Notes: generated by a model from the letters alone, not told the origin. Numbered from the stretch's first letter, positions 45,269 through 54,896 are shown. The stretch is 64,000 bases of DNA from Celeribacter baekdonensis (GCF_003047105.1 NZ_CP028476.1:1-64000), one strand, 5' to 3'. Program-made: numbers and translations.

Positions 45269-46501
45269 ATGACGGCAATCCATTTGGACTTATCATGGGG
45301 CAAAGCCACGCGAGAGTGGCGGGGTCTGAGGCACGGCTGCGCAGGGGTTGTGATGGCCCTTTGTTGCGCCTCTGCGGGCTTTGCCCAGCAAGCCTCACCG
45401 CCGGTCAGCGAAACGGCCATGCAACTGATCTATGGGGCCGATGGGGTCGCCCAAGATATTCCCGCAGGTCTGGCCATGCTCAAGGACGCATCCGCAGACG
45501 GCGACCTCGCAGCACAGCGGACCCTGGGTGAACAACTGATCGGTGGCTGGGTGACACAGCGCGACAGCGACGCGGGTCTCCCCCTTTTGAGGGCGGCTGC
45601 ACAGGCCGGAGACACCAAGGCGCAACTCTCTCTCGGGACGTTCCTCTTGTATGGGATTGGCGTGCCAAAAGACATGCGCGCGGCGCGCGATCTCTTTGAA
45701 CAGATGGCCGACCGCGGCGATCCGACCGGGCTACAGCTCTACGGCGAGGCGCTGATGTGGAGTTTGAAAGACCCAAATGCGGCCCAAACCTATCTCATCC
45801 GTGCGGGCGAGATGGGACGGGGCGCGGCTTGGGCCATTCTCGCCGAAGGGGCCATGTATGGTTATCTTGGCGATGGGAAAACCTCGCGTGCCAAATTCGA
45901 CGGCTTTGCCAAACGCGCGCGGGCCACGGGCAATGAACGGATCGAAGTGCTCGACGCGACGCGGCAAATGTGGGGGATTTCCATGCGCGCGAACGGTCCG
46001 GCAACGCTTGCCAAACTGGAAACGGCAGCAGATGCCGGCAATACCGAAGCCGCCCGGTTCCTGATTGCTCTGGTGCGCGACGGCAACGGGATGAACATCC
46101 GCAAGGACACGCCCCACGCCATGGAGCTGCTCCAACGCTACGCGGATCTGTTGAGCCCACAGGAGCAGTGGCGCTTTGAGTTCACAATCGCGGCGGCCAA
46201 AACCCGTCAGTTGCACAACTATTCAGGACTTCAAGACCGCTTTATGGCCGCGCCGGGACCGCTGGATGCGGCATTTGGCAGTGATCTCTATAAGGCCAAC
46301 CCGAATTTCGCGATCTACCTGTTGCAGGCCCGCATGAAACAGGACGGTCTCTACCCTGGCAAGTTGGACGGTTTGGCCGGCACAGCGACGGTGCAGGGCC
46401 TGTCACAGGTCTGCCGCGTCACCTTGGATCGGGCGGATTGCGCCGAAACAGCTCTGCGCCCGGACGTGGTCGGGGCCTTAATCGCCGATAGAAATTCCTG
46501 A
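45269..46501 (+). CDS. Secreted Sel1-repeat protein
   Basis: A 410-residue protein from ATG 45,269 (GGGAGG six bases upstream). Signal region ending SAGFAQQ near residue 40. At least four Sel1-like helical repeats (AMLKDASADGDLAAQRTLGEQL, LLRAAAQAGDTKAQLSLGTFLLYGIGVPKD, KLETAADAGNTEAARFLIALV), and a C-terminal stretch QARMKQDGLYPGKLDGLAGTAT resembling a peptidoglycan-binding-like motif. Periplasmic scaffold, probably. Divergent from the autotransporter. Partner unknown. Confidence 0.75.
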   Translation: MTAIHLDLSWGKATREWRGLRHGCAGVVMALCCASAGFAQQASPPVSETAMQLIYGADGVAQDIPAGLAMLKDASADGDLAAQRTLGEQLIGGWVTQRDSDAGLPLLRAAAQAGDTKAQLSLGTFLLYGIGVPKDMRAARDLFEQMADRGDPTGLQLYGEALMWSLKDPNAAQTYLIRAGEMGRGAAWAILAEGAMYGYLGDGKTSRAKFDGFAKRARATGNERIEVLDATRQMWGISMRANGPATLAKLETAADAGNTEAARFLIALVRDGNGMNIRKDTPHAMELLQRYADLLSPQEQWRFEFTIAAAKTRQLHNYSGLQDRFMAAPGPLDAAFGSDLYKANPNFAIYLLQARMKQDGLYPGKLDGLAGTATVQGLSQVCRVTLDRADCAETALRPDVVGALIADRNS

Positions 46502-46975
46502 CCGAATGGTAAGACCGATTCGGACCTTTTTATGTCTTTCGAGGGCTCGGCGCATTTTGGAAAGGCATGGGGATATGGGATTTTTCACGCGATGGCGCCC
46601 TCTGTTCGCGCGATTGCAGCGCAGCAGGGGGCATTCGAAAACTGGTAAATAAAATGTTAAAACAAGACACTCCAAGATTGCCGCGATGCAGAACAAAAAG
46701 GCGGCAACACGACCAAGGCGCCGCGCCGGTGACCTGTCCAAATAGACAGGTGTCGCGATGTCTGATTTCGTATTCTAATTTTACCATGAGAGGACCGACC
46801 CTGTCTGAGCAGTGAGGTAGCTGTCCCTCGACATGAACGTCTTATGCACCTTCTACGTCAGCTAATACGTTCATTTTTTTGATCTTATACGATTTCGAGA
46901 TGCAGCCTCGCGTCATGCGCAGGCTTGGGAGCCGTTTGCTTTTTTGATGTGCTCGCATCTCAAAGGGGGGGAACT
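46502..46975 (+). promoter_or_regulatory. 474-bp leader region of the uxs-galE-GT2-GH26 operon
   Basis: No convincing gene. It holds the lux-box-like palindrome at 46,732-46,751, then an A/T-rich stretch (about 46,755-46,900) suited to promoters, and a G-rich ribosome site just before ATG 46,976. I could not fix -35/-10 boxes. Confidence 0.5.
46732..46751 (+). promoter_or_regulatory. lux-box-like 20-bp palindrome ACCTGT-N8-ACAGGT
   Basis: Exact match to the half-sites and spacing of the classical Vibrio fischeri lux box (ACCTGT-N8-ACAGGT); the inner C and G next to the half-sites also pair. It lies 225 bp upstream of the uxs start. No luxR/luxI pair is on the plasmid; a host regulator would be needed. 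Confidence 0.5.
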
Positions 46976-48082
46976 ATGACGAAGGCTTGCACATACACGC
47001 CCGCATTTGCGGGCGTGCCCGCTGGGGCATCAGCATCACCATCACAGTCACCATCACAGTCAAACAATTCACGTACTATTTTGATTGCCGGAGGGGCCGG
47101 ATTTATCGGCTCGAACCTGTCGCGACGGCTGATTGCGCGGGGCGATCGGGTGATCTGTCTCGACAATCTGCAAACCGGACGCAGCGAGAATATCGCGGCG
47201 CTGATCCAACATCCGAATTTCGCCTTTATCCTGCATGACGTGGTCACGCCATTCCGTCTGCGCGGTCCCATCGACCAGATTTACAATCTCGCCTGTCCGG
47301 CTTCGCCACCAAAATACCAAAACGATCCGTTGCATACATTCAAGACCTGTATTTTCGGAGGCATGAACCTCTTGGCCCTGGCCCGCGAAAAAGGGGCCCG
47401 AATTTTGCAAAGCTCGACCTCCGAGGTCTATGGTGATCCCGATTGCGCGATGCAATCCGAGACCTATCGCGGGCTGGTCAACACCGTGGGCCCGAGATCG
47501 TGCTACGACGAAGGCAAACGCGCCGCCGAGACGTTGTTTTACGAGACCCATCGCCAGGACGGGGTCGATGTCCGCATCGCGCGCATTTTCAACACCTATG
47601 GGCCGCGGATGGACCCGAAAGACGGGCGTGTGGTGTCGAATTTCGTCGTACAGGCGCTCAGTGGTGTTCCGATCACCATCTATGGCGAAGGCCTGCAAAC
47701 CCGGTCCTTCTGTTTCATCAACGATCTGCTCGACGGGTTGATGGCCCTGATGGAGGCCGACACCGATCTCGACACGGTGAATGACCCTGTCAATCTCGGA
47801 AATCCCGGTGAGTTCACAATGCTCGAACTCGCGCAACTCGTCCTTCAGATGACAGAGTCGAGATCAAGATTGACCTTTCGGGACCTCCCCAAAGATGACC
47901 CACGCCAACGCCGCCCCGATATCACACGGGCCAAGGCCTTGCTCGACTGGGCGCCAAAAATCGCGCTGGCGGAGGGGCTCCTCCCAACCATCGCCTATTT
48001 CGGCAAGGAGTTGAGCCAGATGCAAACCGCGCAACTCGGTGCCACTCAGAACCTGCAGTCGGCGGGGGGGTATCTACAATGA
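46976..48082 (+). CDS. uxs: UDP-glucuronate decarboxylase (UDP-xylose synthase)
   Basis: A 368-residue extended SDR from ATG 46,976 (G-rich ribosome site). After a Ser/Pro/Gln-rich lead (SPSQSPSQS) comes the NAD site GGAGFIGSN (39-47), then YNLACPASPPKYQNDP, STSEVYG and SCYDEGKRAAE, a set typical of UDP-glucuronate decarboxylases. It makes UDP-xylose from UDP-glucuronate (supplied by Ugd). Its stop overlaps the next ATG (ATGA). A strong 9-bp hairpin (46,996-47,017) lies in the first codons and may affect translation. Confidence 0.9.
   Translation: MTKACTYTPAFAGVPAGASASPSQSPSQSNNSRTILIAGGAGFIGSNLSRRLIARGDRVICLDNLQTGRSENIAALIQHPNFAFILHDVVTPFRLRGPIDQIYNLACPASPPKYQNDPLHTFKTCIFGGMNLLALAREKGARILQSSTSEVYGDPDCAMQSETYRGLVNTVGPRSCYDEGKRAAETLFYETHRQDGVDVRIARIFNTYGPRMDPKDGRVVSNFVVQALSGVPITIYGEGLQTRSFCFINDLLDGLMALMEADTDLDTVNDPVNLGNPGEFTMLELAQLVLQMTESRSRLTFRDLPKDDPRQRRPDITRAKALLDWAPKIALAEGLLPTIAYFGKELSQMQTAQLGATQNLQSAGGYLQ
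46996..47017 (+). promoter_or_regulatory. Strong hairpin in the first codons of uxs
   Basis: Perfect 9-bp GC-rich stem CACGCCCGC with its complement and a 4-base loop ATTT, 20 bases after the start codon. It could slow translation initiation or be an inserted repeat. Just downstream lies a CATCACAGT tandem stretch. Confidence 0.4.
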
Positions 48083-49077
48083 CCCTGCCGCAACGCATCA
48101 TGGTCACGGGCGGCGCAGGCTATATCGGGTCACATTGCTGCAAAGCCCTGTCACAACATGGGATCGAACCCGTCACCTTTGACAACCTGTCACGCGGCCA
48201 CCGCGCGGCCGTGAAATGGGGGCCACTCGAAGTCGCCGATCTGCGCGACAGGGGCGCGGTGGTGCGCGCCCTGACACGGCATAAAATTGACGCCGTCATC
48301 CATTTTGCGGCGCTGGCCTATGTCGGTGAGAGCATGGTGATGCCGACGCTCTATTATGACAACAATCTCGATGGCATGACCTCGCTTCTCGGGGCCATGG
48401 CCGGAGTCGGTGTGACCAAAATCGTCTTTTCATCGAGTTGCGCCACCTACGGCGTGCCCGATGCCCTGCCGATCAACGAGATGTCGCCACAAGTCCCGAT
48501 CAACCCCTATGGCCGCAGCAAGTTGTTTTGCGAATGGATGTTGCGCGATGCGGCGGCGGCAAGTGATCTGCGCTATGTCGCGCTGCGGTATTTCAACGCG
48601 GCAGGGGCGGACCATGATGGCGAGATCGGCGAGGATCACACCCCCGAAACCCATCTCATCCCGCTGGCGCTTCAGGCCGCCTACGGGACAGGTCCGGCGC
48701 TCAAAGTGTTCGGGACGGATTACCCAACCCCCGATGGCACCTGCATCCGCGATTATATCCATGTCGAGGATCTGGCCCGCGCTCATTTGCGTGCGCTCGC
48801 CTATCTGGACGAGGGCAGAGACAGTCTTGCCGTCAATCTCGGGACCGGACGGGGCGCTTCGGTGCGCGATGTCATTGCCGCCGTGGAAAAGGTCACCGGA
48901 CGCAAAGTGCCGGTTGTCTATGAGGATCGGCGGGCCGGTGATCCCGCGGAATTGACCGCCGATCCACGGCTTGCCGCCACACGCCTGGGATTTCGGGCCA
49001 AACACCGCAGGCTTGACCGGATGGTCGCTGATGCCGCCCCGTGGTTTGCCCCCGAACAGGAGGCGATCGTGAGATGA
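48079..49077 (+). CDS. galE: GalE-like UDP-sugar 4-epimerase
   Basis: A 332-residue SDR with GGAGYIGS (11-18), catalytic S119/S120 in FSSSCATYG, Y144 and K148 in NPYGRSK, and the GalE ending pattern CIRDYIHVEDLA. Overlaps uxs by 4 bases and the GT2 gene by 4 bases, so tightly coupled translation is likely. Directly after UDP-xylose synthase, a UDP-xylose/UDP-arabinose 4-epimerase role is as likely as UDP-glucose/UDP-galactose; sequence does not decide. Confidence 0.92.
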   Translation: MTLPQRIMVTGGAGYIGSHCCKALSQHGIEPVTFDNLSRGHRAAVKWGPLEVADLRDRGAVVRALTRHKIDAVIHFAALAYVGESMVMPTLYYDNNLDGMTSLLGAMAGVGVTKIVFSSSCATYGVPDALPINEMSPQVPINPYGRSKLFCEWMLRDAAAASDLRYVALRYFNAAGADHDGEIGEDHTPETHLIPLALQAAYGTGPALKVFGTDYPTPDGTCIRDYIHVEDLARAHLRALAYLDEGRDSLAVNLGTGRGASVRDVIAAVEKVTGRKVPVVYEDRRAGDPAELTADPRLAATRLGFRAKHRRLDRMVADAAPWFAPEQEAIVR

Positions 49078-50900
49078 CCAAATCCATGCCGCGCCACCCC
49101 GCAACGCAGCCGCGTCCCTATCTGGTGCCGATCCTGACCGGACGGCGCGCGGTTTCGTATTATGCGGTGGCGGGGCTTTGGATGGTTGCGGCGGGATGGT
49201 TTTGGATATGGTGGCTCACGCCGTCCCATGTCCTCGGTCTGGGGCGATATTGGATCGTGACCGGAGCCATGCTCTGGATTTGGGGGATGCAGCTGTACTT
49301 TGTTGTCGTCTTCCTGAAATCCCGCCGCTCTGATGCCCCCGATCCCGTGCCGGGACAGTGGGACGTGGCGATGGTCACGACAAAAACCCCCTCGGAACCC
49401 TTTTCTGTTGTGCGCAAAACACTCGAAGCGATGCTCGCGCAAGAGTATCCGCATGACACATGGCTGGCCGATGAAGCCCCCGATGCGCAGACCCGCGCCT
49501 GGTGCGACGCCCATGGCGTGAGGATTTCGACCCGTCAGGGCATTGCGGACTATCATCGGGCCGAATGGCCACGCCGGACGCGGTGCAAAGAGGGAAATCT
49601 GGCCTTTTTCTACGACACATGGGGCTATGACACCTACGATATCGTTTGTCAGCTGGACTCAGATCATGTGCCGCAACCGGGGTATTTGCGGGAAATGTTG
49701 CGACCCTTTGCCGATCCAGAGGTCGGCTATGTCTCCGCCCCGTCGATCTGTTCCGCCAATGCAAAGGAAAGTTGGGCGGCCCGCACGCGGCTTTATTCCG
49801 AGGCCGCGTTTCACGGCGTGTTCCAAGCCGGTTACACGGCGGTGTTTACCCCGATGTGCATCGGCTCGCATTATGCCGTGCGCACCATCGCCCTGATGGA
49901 GGCGGGCGGGCTTGGCCCGGAACTGGCCGAGGATCATTCCACCACCATGTTGATGGCTGTGGCGGGATGGCGCGGGGTGCATGCCATGGACGCGATTGCC
50001 ATTGGCGACGGTCCGGCGACCCTGCCCGATCTGGTGACACAGGAATTCCAATGGTCGCGCTCGCTGATGACGCTTTTGCTGCGCCATACGCCGTCGCATC
50101 TGCGGCAACTGCCGCTGCGTCTCAAATTTCTCTTTCTGCTGTGCCAAAGCTGGTACGCGTTTTTCACCCTCTCCATGGCGATGATGTATGTCTTGCCCAT
50201 TCTCGCGGTGAGCTTTGACATCCGCTTTGCCGATGTCACTTATGCCGGATTTCTGGGGCATTTCCTGCCCTCCGTCGCGGTCATGGTGCTCTTTGCCTAT
50301 ATGATGAAACGCGACCGGTTCTTCCGGCCATTGAATGCCAAAGTCCTGTCCTGGGAAAAGGCTTTTTTCGTTCTGTTGCAATGGCCATGGGTGCTCTGGG
50401 GCTGTGCGATGTCGGTCTATGACCGGCTCAGTGGGAAATTCGTTGATTTCCGCATCACCCCGAAAGGCGAGGCCGCAAGCGCCACCCTGCCGGTGCGGAT
50501 CATGGCCGTTTACGCCGCCCTCGCGCTCGGGGCTTTGGTGCCGGTCTTGCTGGTGTCCGAGCTCAGGGAAGCCCGTGGGTTTTACCTTTTGTCGATCGTG
50601 AACGTGGTGCTCTATCTCGCGCTTTTGGCCACCATTTTCATCCGTCATCTGTTGGAAAACCGCCGTCCGGGTTTGATCCGTGAATTGGGGCTCCGCCTGC
50701 CGGGCTATGTCTCGGCGATGACCTGTATGGTCGCGCTGACCGTCTGGGGCGTGTCTTTGCGCGGGGTGGAAAGTTTTCAGGCGCTCGCTGTCGGCTTTGA
50801 ACCCGCGGGCCTCACGAAAGTTGAATACGTTGTGTCCGGCGCCGGCATGGGGCGGCCCGGCGACATCCGGGTGCATTTCGGGATTATTGGGCGCAACTGA
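49074..50900 (+). CDS. Cellulose-synthase-like GT2 membrane glycosyltransferase
   Basis: A 608-residue enzyme, intact copy. Start 49,074 overlaps the galE stop and has AGGAGG ten bases before. Two N-terminal membrane helices (about 33-80), the cytoplasmic GT2 domain with DSD (195-197), ED (286-287) and QEFQW (323-327; the Q-x-x-R-W motif with Q for R), then about six C-terminal helices around a FRITPKG segment. Resembles BcsA-type processive synthases but has no PilZ domain, so c-di-GMP control through PilZ is not expected. It is followed by the GH26-like hydrolase. The polymer is unknown, perhaps xylose/arabinose-containing given its neighbours. Confidence 0.9.
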   Translation: MTKSMPRHPATQPRPYLVPILTGRRAVSYYAVAGLWMVAAGWFWIWWLTPSHVLGLGRYWIVTGAMLWIWGMQLYFVVVFLKSRRSDAPDPVPGQWDVAMVTTKTPSEPFSVVRKTLEAMLAQEYPHDTWLADEAPDAQTRAWCDAHGVRISTRQGIADYHRAEWPRRTRCKEGNLAFFYDTWGYDTYDIVCQLDSDHVPQPGYLREMLRPFADPEVGYVSAPSICSANAKESWAARTRLYSEAAFHGVFQAGYTAVFTPMCIGSHYAVRTIALMEAGGLGPELAEDHSTTMLMAVAGWRGVHAMDAIAIGDGPATLPDLVTQEFQWSRSLMTLLLRHTPSHLRQLPLRLKFLFLLCQSWYAFFTLSMAMMYVLPILAVSFDIRFADVTYAGFLGHFLPSVAVMVLFAYMMKRDRFFRPLNAKVLSWEKAFFVLLQWPWVLWGCAMSVYDRLSGKFVDFRITPKGEAASATLPVRIMAVYAALALGALVPVLLVSELREARGFYLLSIVNVVLYLALLATIFIRHLLENRRPGLIRELGLRLPGYVSAMTCMVALTVWGVSLRGVESFQALAVGFEPAGLTKVEYVVSGAGMGRPGDIRVHFGIIGRN

Positions 50901-50928
50901 GTGCCGCATTTTAAAGGGAGGACAAAAC

Positions 50929-51816
50929 ATGAAACAGATCGGGAAAGGATTTTTTGCCGCGCTGTCGGTCGCTCTCGTGATCGCCGGGCCCGAGGCCCGC
51001 GCCGCGCCACCCGGAGAGTTGCCCTTTGGCGTCTATGACCCGGACGGGGATTTTAGCGCCGACGGGCAGGTCGTGATCGAACATCTCTTTTTGCCATGGG
51101 AAGACGTTTATCTGCCCTCGCTCAACGATGCGGATGCCTATGCGTTAAAACGGGGCCGGGCGCTTTTGGTCACGCTGGAGCCCTGGACATGGTCCCGCAG
51201 CGAACGCAACACCGCGCAATATCTGCGCCGTGGCATCGAAGACGGGCGGTATGATGCGAATATGAAAGCGGTCTGTGACGTGCTGGGCACGCTCAAAAGC
51301 CCGGTGACCCTACGCTTTGCCCATGAGATGGATGACAGCTCGGGGCAATTCATTTGGGCCGGGTGGAACCCGGACACCTATATCGCCGCCTATCGGCACA
51401 TGATTGACCTGTGTCGCAAAAGTGCCCCCGCGATCACCGTCATGTGGTCACCCTTGGGTGATGAAGACATGGCAAAATACTACCCCGGTGACGACTACGC
51501 CGACCTGATCGGGTTGACGGTTTTTGGACTTCAAGCCTGGGATCAGGCCAAATATGGCCGGGATCGCAGCTTTGATGATGTCTTCATGCCCCGCTACGAA
51601 CGTGCCGCCGCCTTTGGCAAACCCGTGGTGGTCGCGGAGCTCGGATATGTCGGCAAAGCGGACTATGTCAGCACCTGGGAAAACGCGGTGCGTCAGGAAA
51701 AAACCGACTATCCGAGCCTTGTCGGCATTCTCTATTTCAACCAACCCGAGGTCTATCCTTGGCCAGAAGGATTCGGCGCCCCGGATTGGCGGGTTAAGAA
51801 CCAGATCCTGAAATAG
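50929..51816 (+). CDS. GH26-like glycoside hydrolase (second reading)
   Basis: Same gene as 1766-2653, with no difference seen. In the circular molecule it lies 28 bp after the intact GT2 gene, confirming the GT2-GH26 order. Confidence 0.8.
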   Translation: MKQIGKGFFAALSVALVIAGPEARAAPPGELPFGVYDPDGDFSADGQVVIEHLFLPWEDVYLPSLNDADAYALKRGRALLVTLEPWTWSRSERNTAQYLRRGIEDGRYDANMKAVCDVLGTLKSPVTLRFAHEMDDSSGQFIWAGWNPDTYIAAYRHMIDLCRKSAPAITVMWSPLGDEDMAKYYPGDDYADLIGLTVFGLQAWDQAKYGRDRSFDDVFMPRYERAAAFGKPVVVAELGYVGKADYVSTWENAVRQEKTDYPSLVGILYFNQPEVYPWPEGFGAPDWRVKNQILK

Positions 51817-51891
51817 GGCGGGATCGTCCCGGCCCTGTCCCCGCAGCGGCGAAAATTCGCCACCCCGGTTGATCCATTTCAAAACTATGAA

Positions 51892-51925
51892 AACGCGCAG
51901 GAAATATCCTGCGCGTTGTTTTTTA
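51892..51925 (+). terminator. Terminator after GH26-like gene (second reading)
   Basis: Identical to 2729-2762: 11-bp stem, 4-base loop, T run. Confidence 0.85.
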
Positions 51926-51960
51926 CGCGTTGACACAGCTTTGCCCTGTTCTTGCCACGC

Positions 51961-51980
51961 ACAGGTTTTCATTGACCTGT
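51961..51980. promoter_or_regulatory. ACAGGT-N8-ACCTGT palindrome (second reading)
   Basis: Same as 2798-2817. Confidence 0.4.
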
Positions 51981-52066
51981 ATGCCAATCTTTAACACTTG
52001 TGGTGGCCAATAAGGTCTGACGACGGCTTTCGCGAGTGGTCCGAGGCATAAAAAGAGGCTGAGCAA

Positions 52067-52363
52067 ATGTCTGCGACTGTACATCTAAAACGCGCCGCGT
52101 CTGCGGCACTGATCTCTTGTGCGCTTGTCGCCGCGGCCCTCCCTGCGAGCGCCGAAAATCAAACGGAGCCGCTGCGTCCGTTCACATCGCCCGCGAAAAC
52201 CTACGCTGGCAAAGGTGCGACACAGTTTGATTGGCTGAAAAGCCCGAAGACCGCGACGGACACCCGCGTCGTCCTCGCATCCGGCTCCCGTGCCCCTGGG
52301 TCTGGCAGCTGGATCTGTTCTCCGGCGGGGTTCGGCACGAAGTCCACATGCCGCATGCGTTAG
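52067..52363 (+). CDS. Small secreted protein (second reading)
   Basis: Same 98-residue gene as 2904-3200, with no difference seen. Confidence 0.6.
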   Translation: MSATVHLKRAASAALISCALVAAALPASAENQTEPLRPFTSPAKTYAGKGATQFDWLKSPKTATDTRVVLASGSRAPGSGSWICSPAGFGTKSTCRMR

Positions 52364-52419
52364 GTGATCGCGGCGTACCCCCACAGGGGGAATGCTCCGC
52401 CTCTCAAGGGGCCCAACCG

Positions 52420-54234
52420 TTATGTTGCAATGTGCTCAATGGAAACAGACGTGCCCGTTTGTCCCGTTTGAATGGACAGATGCGCCCCTATTTTTGACGC
52501 CCGCCGCCGCATCCCCGTCAGGCCATAATGGGGTCTGTCGGCACGTTGAGCGGCATCGACGTCAAACCCAAGACCATCATCGGCAACCGTAACCCGGCGG
52601 TGGTCGGCATAGACCCTAATCTTGCTGGCTTGCGCGTGTTTGATCACGTTGGTGATCGCCTCTTGCACGATCCGTGCGATATGCAAATTGTCGGACGGGG
52701 TTCCAGAGGACCACAGCGGCTCGTCTTGGATTTGCCACTCAAAGCTGACACCGTGTTTGGCCAAAAGCCCCTCAAGCCGGGTGCGCATCATCCCCAACAG
52801 CGTGGCCAGACTGTCTTGGCTTTCGATGCTGTCCATCATCAAGGCCAGATCGCGCAGCGCATCCTCCAAGGCGGTGCGCAGGGTCGGGTCCTCGATGGAT
52901 TGGCTTTCCATATAGGCCAGCGTGTTGACCAATTGGCCCCCGACCCCATCATGCAATTCCAACAAAATGCGGCTGCGCTCCTGGCTGATCGCTTGCTTCT
53001 TTCTCACCATTGCCAGCTCATTGAAACTGGTTTCAAGCTGCGCCGATTTTTCGGCAATCGTGCTGTGCAATGTCGCGGTCAGTTGGGCATGTGCCGACAG
53101 GCTGCGGATCAATTGCGACAGGATGAGCCAAAGACAGACCAGCGCGGTCAAAAGCGGCATCAGATGCAGCAAATTCATGCTACGGGCCTGCGAATGGGTC
53201 AGCACCAAAAACAGCCCGTCAAAGGCAAGTGCGAGGGCCAGAGACAGCGCCGGAAAAAAGATCAAAAAGTCGATCTTTGGCACGGAATGGCGGTGCTGCC
53301 ACATGACCGCGACGGTGATGATCCCCGCCACAGCGGCGCATAAATTGACCGCAGAACACGCGGCATCGACGTAGCGCAGGGGCAAGAGAACAGCGATCAG
53401 AACACCGCCACAGATCACCCACGGCAGCACCCGCTCGCTGCGCAAAGGCGCGATGCCAAGGAAGCTGCGCACAAATTTGAGCATGAACAAAACATAGCTC
53501 GCGACAGAGAGGGAATGCAGGCTTTCAGAGATCCTATAGGTCCCCACGGTGGCATGGGTGGCAAGCAAGGCCAAAAACACACAGGCCGATAAACACGACA
53601 GAGCAATCCAAAGAAACATCCGCTCCTTGGTCTGCGCAAGCCAGACGACAAAATACCCCAAGGTGAGCAGGATCATCAGCCCCAAGGCCAACTGCGTCAG
53701 CCCCTGCGTGAGCATGAAGCGGTTGTCATAAGGCGCGCTCAGCACCTCTCGGTCGCCGAAATGAAAGGGCTGTAAATCAAGTTGTCCCGGCACAGGGCCT
53801 GACAGATCGAACATCACGGTATTTTCGCCCAGCTTCAAAAGGCTTGGCGACACCTCGACCAACAAAGGCGCCATCCAAGGATGTCTTTGATGCGGCAGCG
53901 CGTGGACCAAGGCCCCGTTCACCGTGATCTGAAGGTGATGGTTATATTTGGGAATGAAAAACGCCTGCATCTGTGTCGGCACGTCCTGCAAGGAGACCGT
54001 GAACTGCAAAACCTGATGCTCGACCCCCGGCGTGTAGCGCGCCGGCGTGGAAAATGGCAAATCCAATGGCACAGGGGCGTCACAGTCAGGCGGCGCGCAA
54101 GAGGCGACACGATCAAAGAACATCGTGTGGTCTATCGGGCGAATATCCCCAATATCCACGACAGAGAGCAGGGTCAGCATGGCAAGGATCCATGCCACGA
54201 CACCGCCATAAACCCGCGCGCCCGCTCCCATCAA
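52420..54234 (-). CDS. Sensor histidine kinase (second reading)
   Basis: Same 604-residue gene as 3257-5071, with no difference seen, so both copies of this gene have reliable sequence. Confidence 0.9.
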   Translation of the reverse strand: MMGAGARVYGGVVAWILAMLTLLSVVDIGDIRPIDHTMFFDRVASCAPPDCDAPVPLDLPFSTPARYTPGVEHQVLQFTVSLQDVPTQMQAFFIPKYNHHLQITVNGALVHALPHQRHPWMAPLLVEVSPSLLKLGENTVMFDLSGPVPGQLDLQPFHFGDREVLSAPYDNRFMLTQGLTQLALGLMILLTLGYFVVWLAQTKERMFLWIALSCLSACVFLALLATHATVGTYRISESLHSLSVASYVLFMLKFVRSFLGIAPLRSERVLPWVICGGVLIAVLLPLRYVDAACSAVNLCAAVAGIITVAVMWQHRHSVPKIDFLIFFPALSLALALAFDGLFLVLTHSQARSMNLLHLMPLLTALVCLWLILSQLIRSLSAHAQLTATLHSTIAEKSAQLETSFNELAMVRKKQAISQERSRILLELHDGVGGQLVNTLAYMESQSIEDPTLRTALEDALRDLALMMDSIESQDSLATLLGMMRTRLEGLLAKHGVSFEWQIQDEPLWSSGTPSDNLHIARIVQEAITNVIKHAQASKIRVYADHRRVTVADDGLGFDVDAAQRADRPHYGLTGMRRRASKIGAHLSIQTGQTGTSVSIEHIAT

Positions 54235-54896
54235 ATCATGCCGTTCTTGGCCGCTTGCACAACGGCCTCAGTGTTGGAACTGACCTTGAGCTTGCGGTAA
54301 ATCTGCGTGATGTGATTGCCGACCGTGCCGCCGGAAATGCCAAGTTGATCACCGATTTCGCGGCGTTTGTAGCCACGGGCGATGGCGCGGAGAATTTCCG
54401 TTTCCCGCGGCGTCAGCGTCTCCACCCTCCCCGTCGCCATGCCAGATGTCAGGCCCGATGTCAGGCCAGCATGATCACTCAAAAGGTTCAACACATGGCG
54501 CGCAATCGCCGGGCTGATCGGACTGCCGCCATCAATCAAGGTTTGGATATCATCACCCACTTGCCCAAGATCGCCGCCCTTCAAGATATAGCCCCGCGCC
54601 CCGGCTTGAATGGCCTCCACCACACGGGCCTCATCGCCAAAGACCGAAATGACCAGCGCATCGACCTCCCACTCAGCGGCGGCAACCGCTTTGATCGCTT
54701 CAATCCCCGACCCGTCCGGCAGACCAAGATCCACGAGAACAACCCGCGGTTTGAGATCAAAGAGCCGCTGTAACCCGTGATCCAAGGTCCAACACACATC
54801 GCCGACGACCAAACTGGCATGCGCCGCCACTGCGGTCTTCAACCGTGTCGCGATGTCTGGCCTGTCTTCGATAATCAGAACGCTATAGGGCTTCAT
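54231..54896 (-). CDS. NarL-type response regulator (second reading)
   Basis: Same 221-residue gene as 5068-5733, again overlapping the kinase by 4 bases. Confidence 0.92.
   Translation of the reverse strand: MKPYSVLIIEDRPDIATRLKTAVAAHASLVVGDVCWTLDHGLQRLFDLKPRVVLVDLGLPDGSGIEAIKAVAAAEWEVDALVISVFGDEARVVEAIQAGARGYILKGGDLGQVGDDIQTLIDGGSPISPAIARHVLNLLSDHAGLTSGLTSGMATGRVETLTPRETEILRAIARGYKRREIGDQLGISGGTVGNHITQIYRKLKVSSNTEAVVQAAKNGMI

Noticed and set aside
47020..47070. CRISPR-like or variable tandem repeat at the uxs start
   Set aside because: The CATCACAGT stretch repeats only two to three times with no spacers; it is a simple low-complexity lead of the protein.
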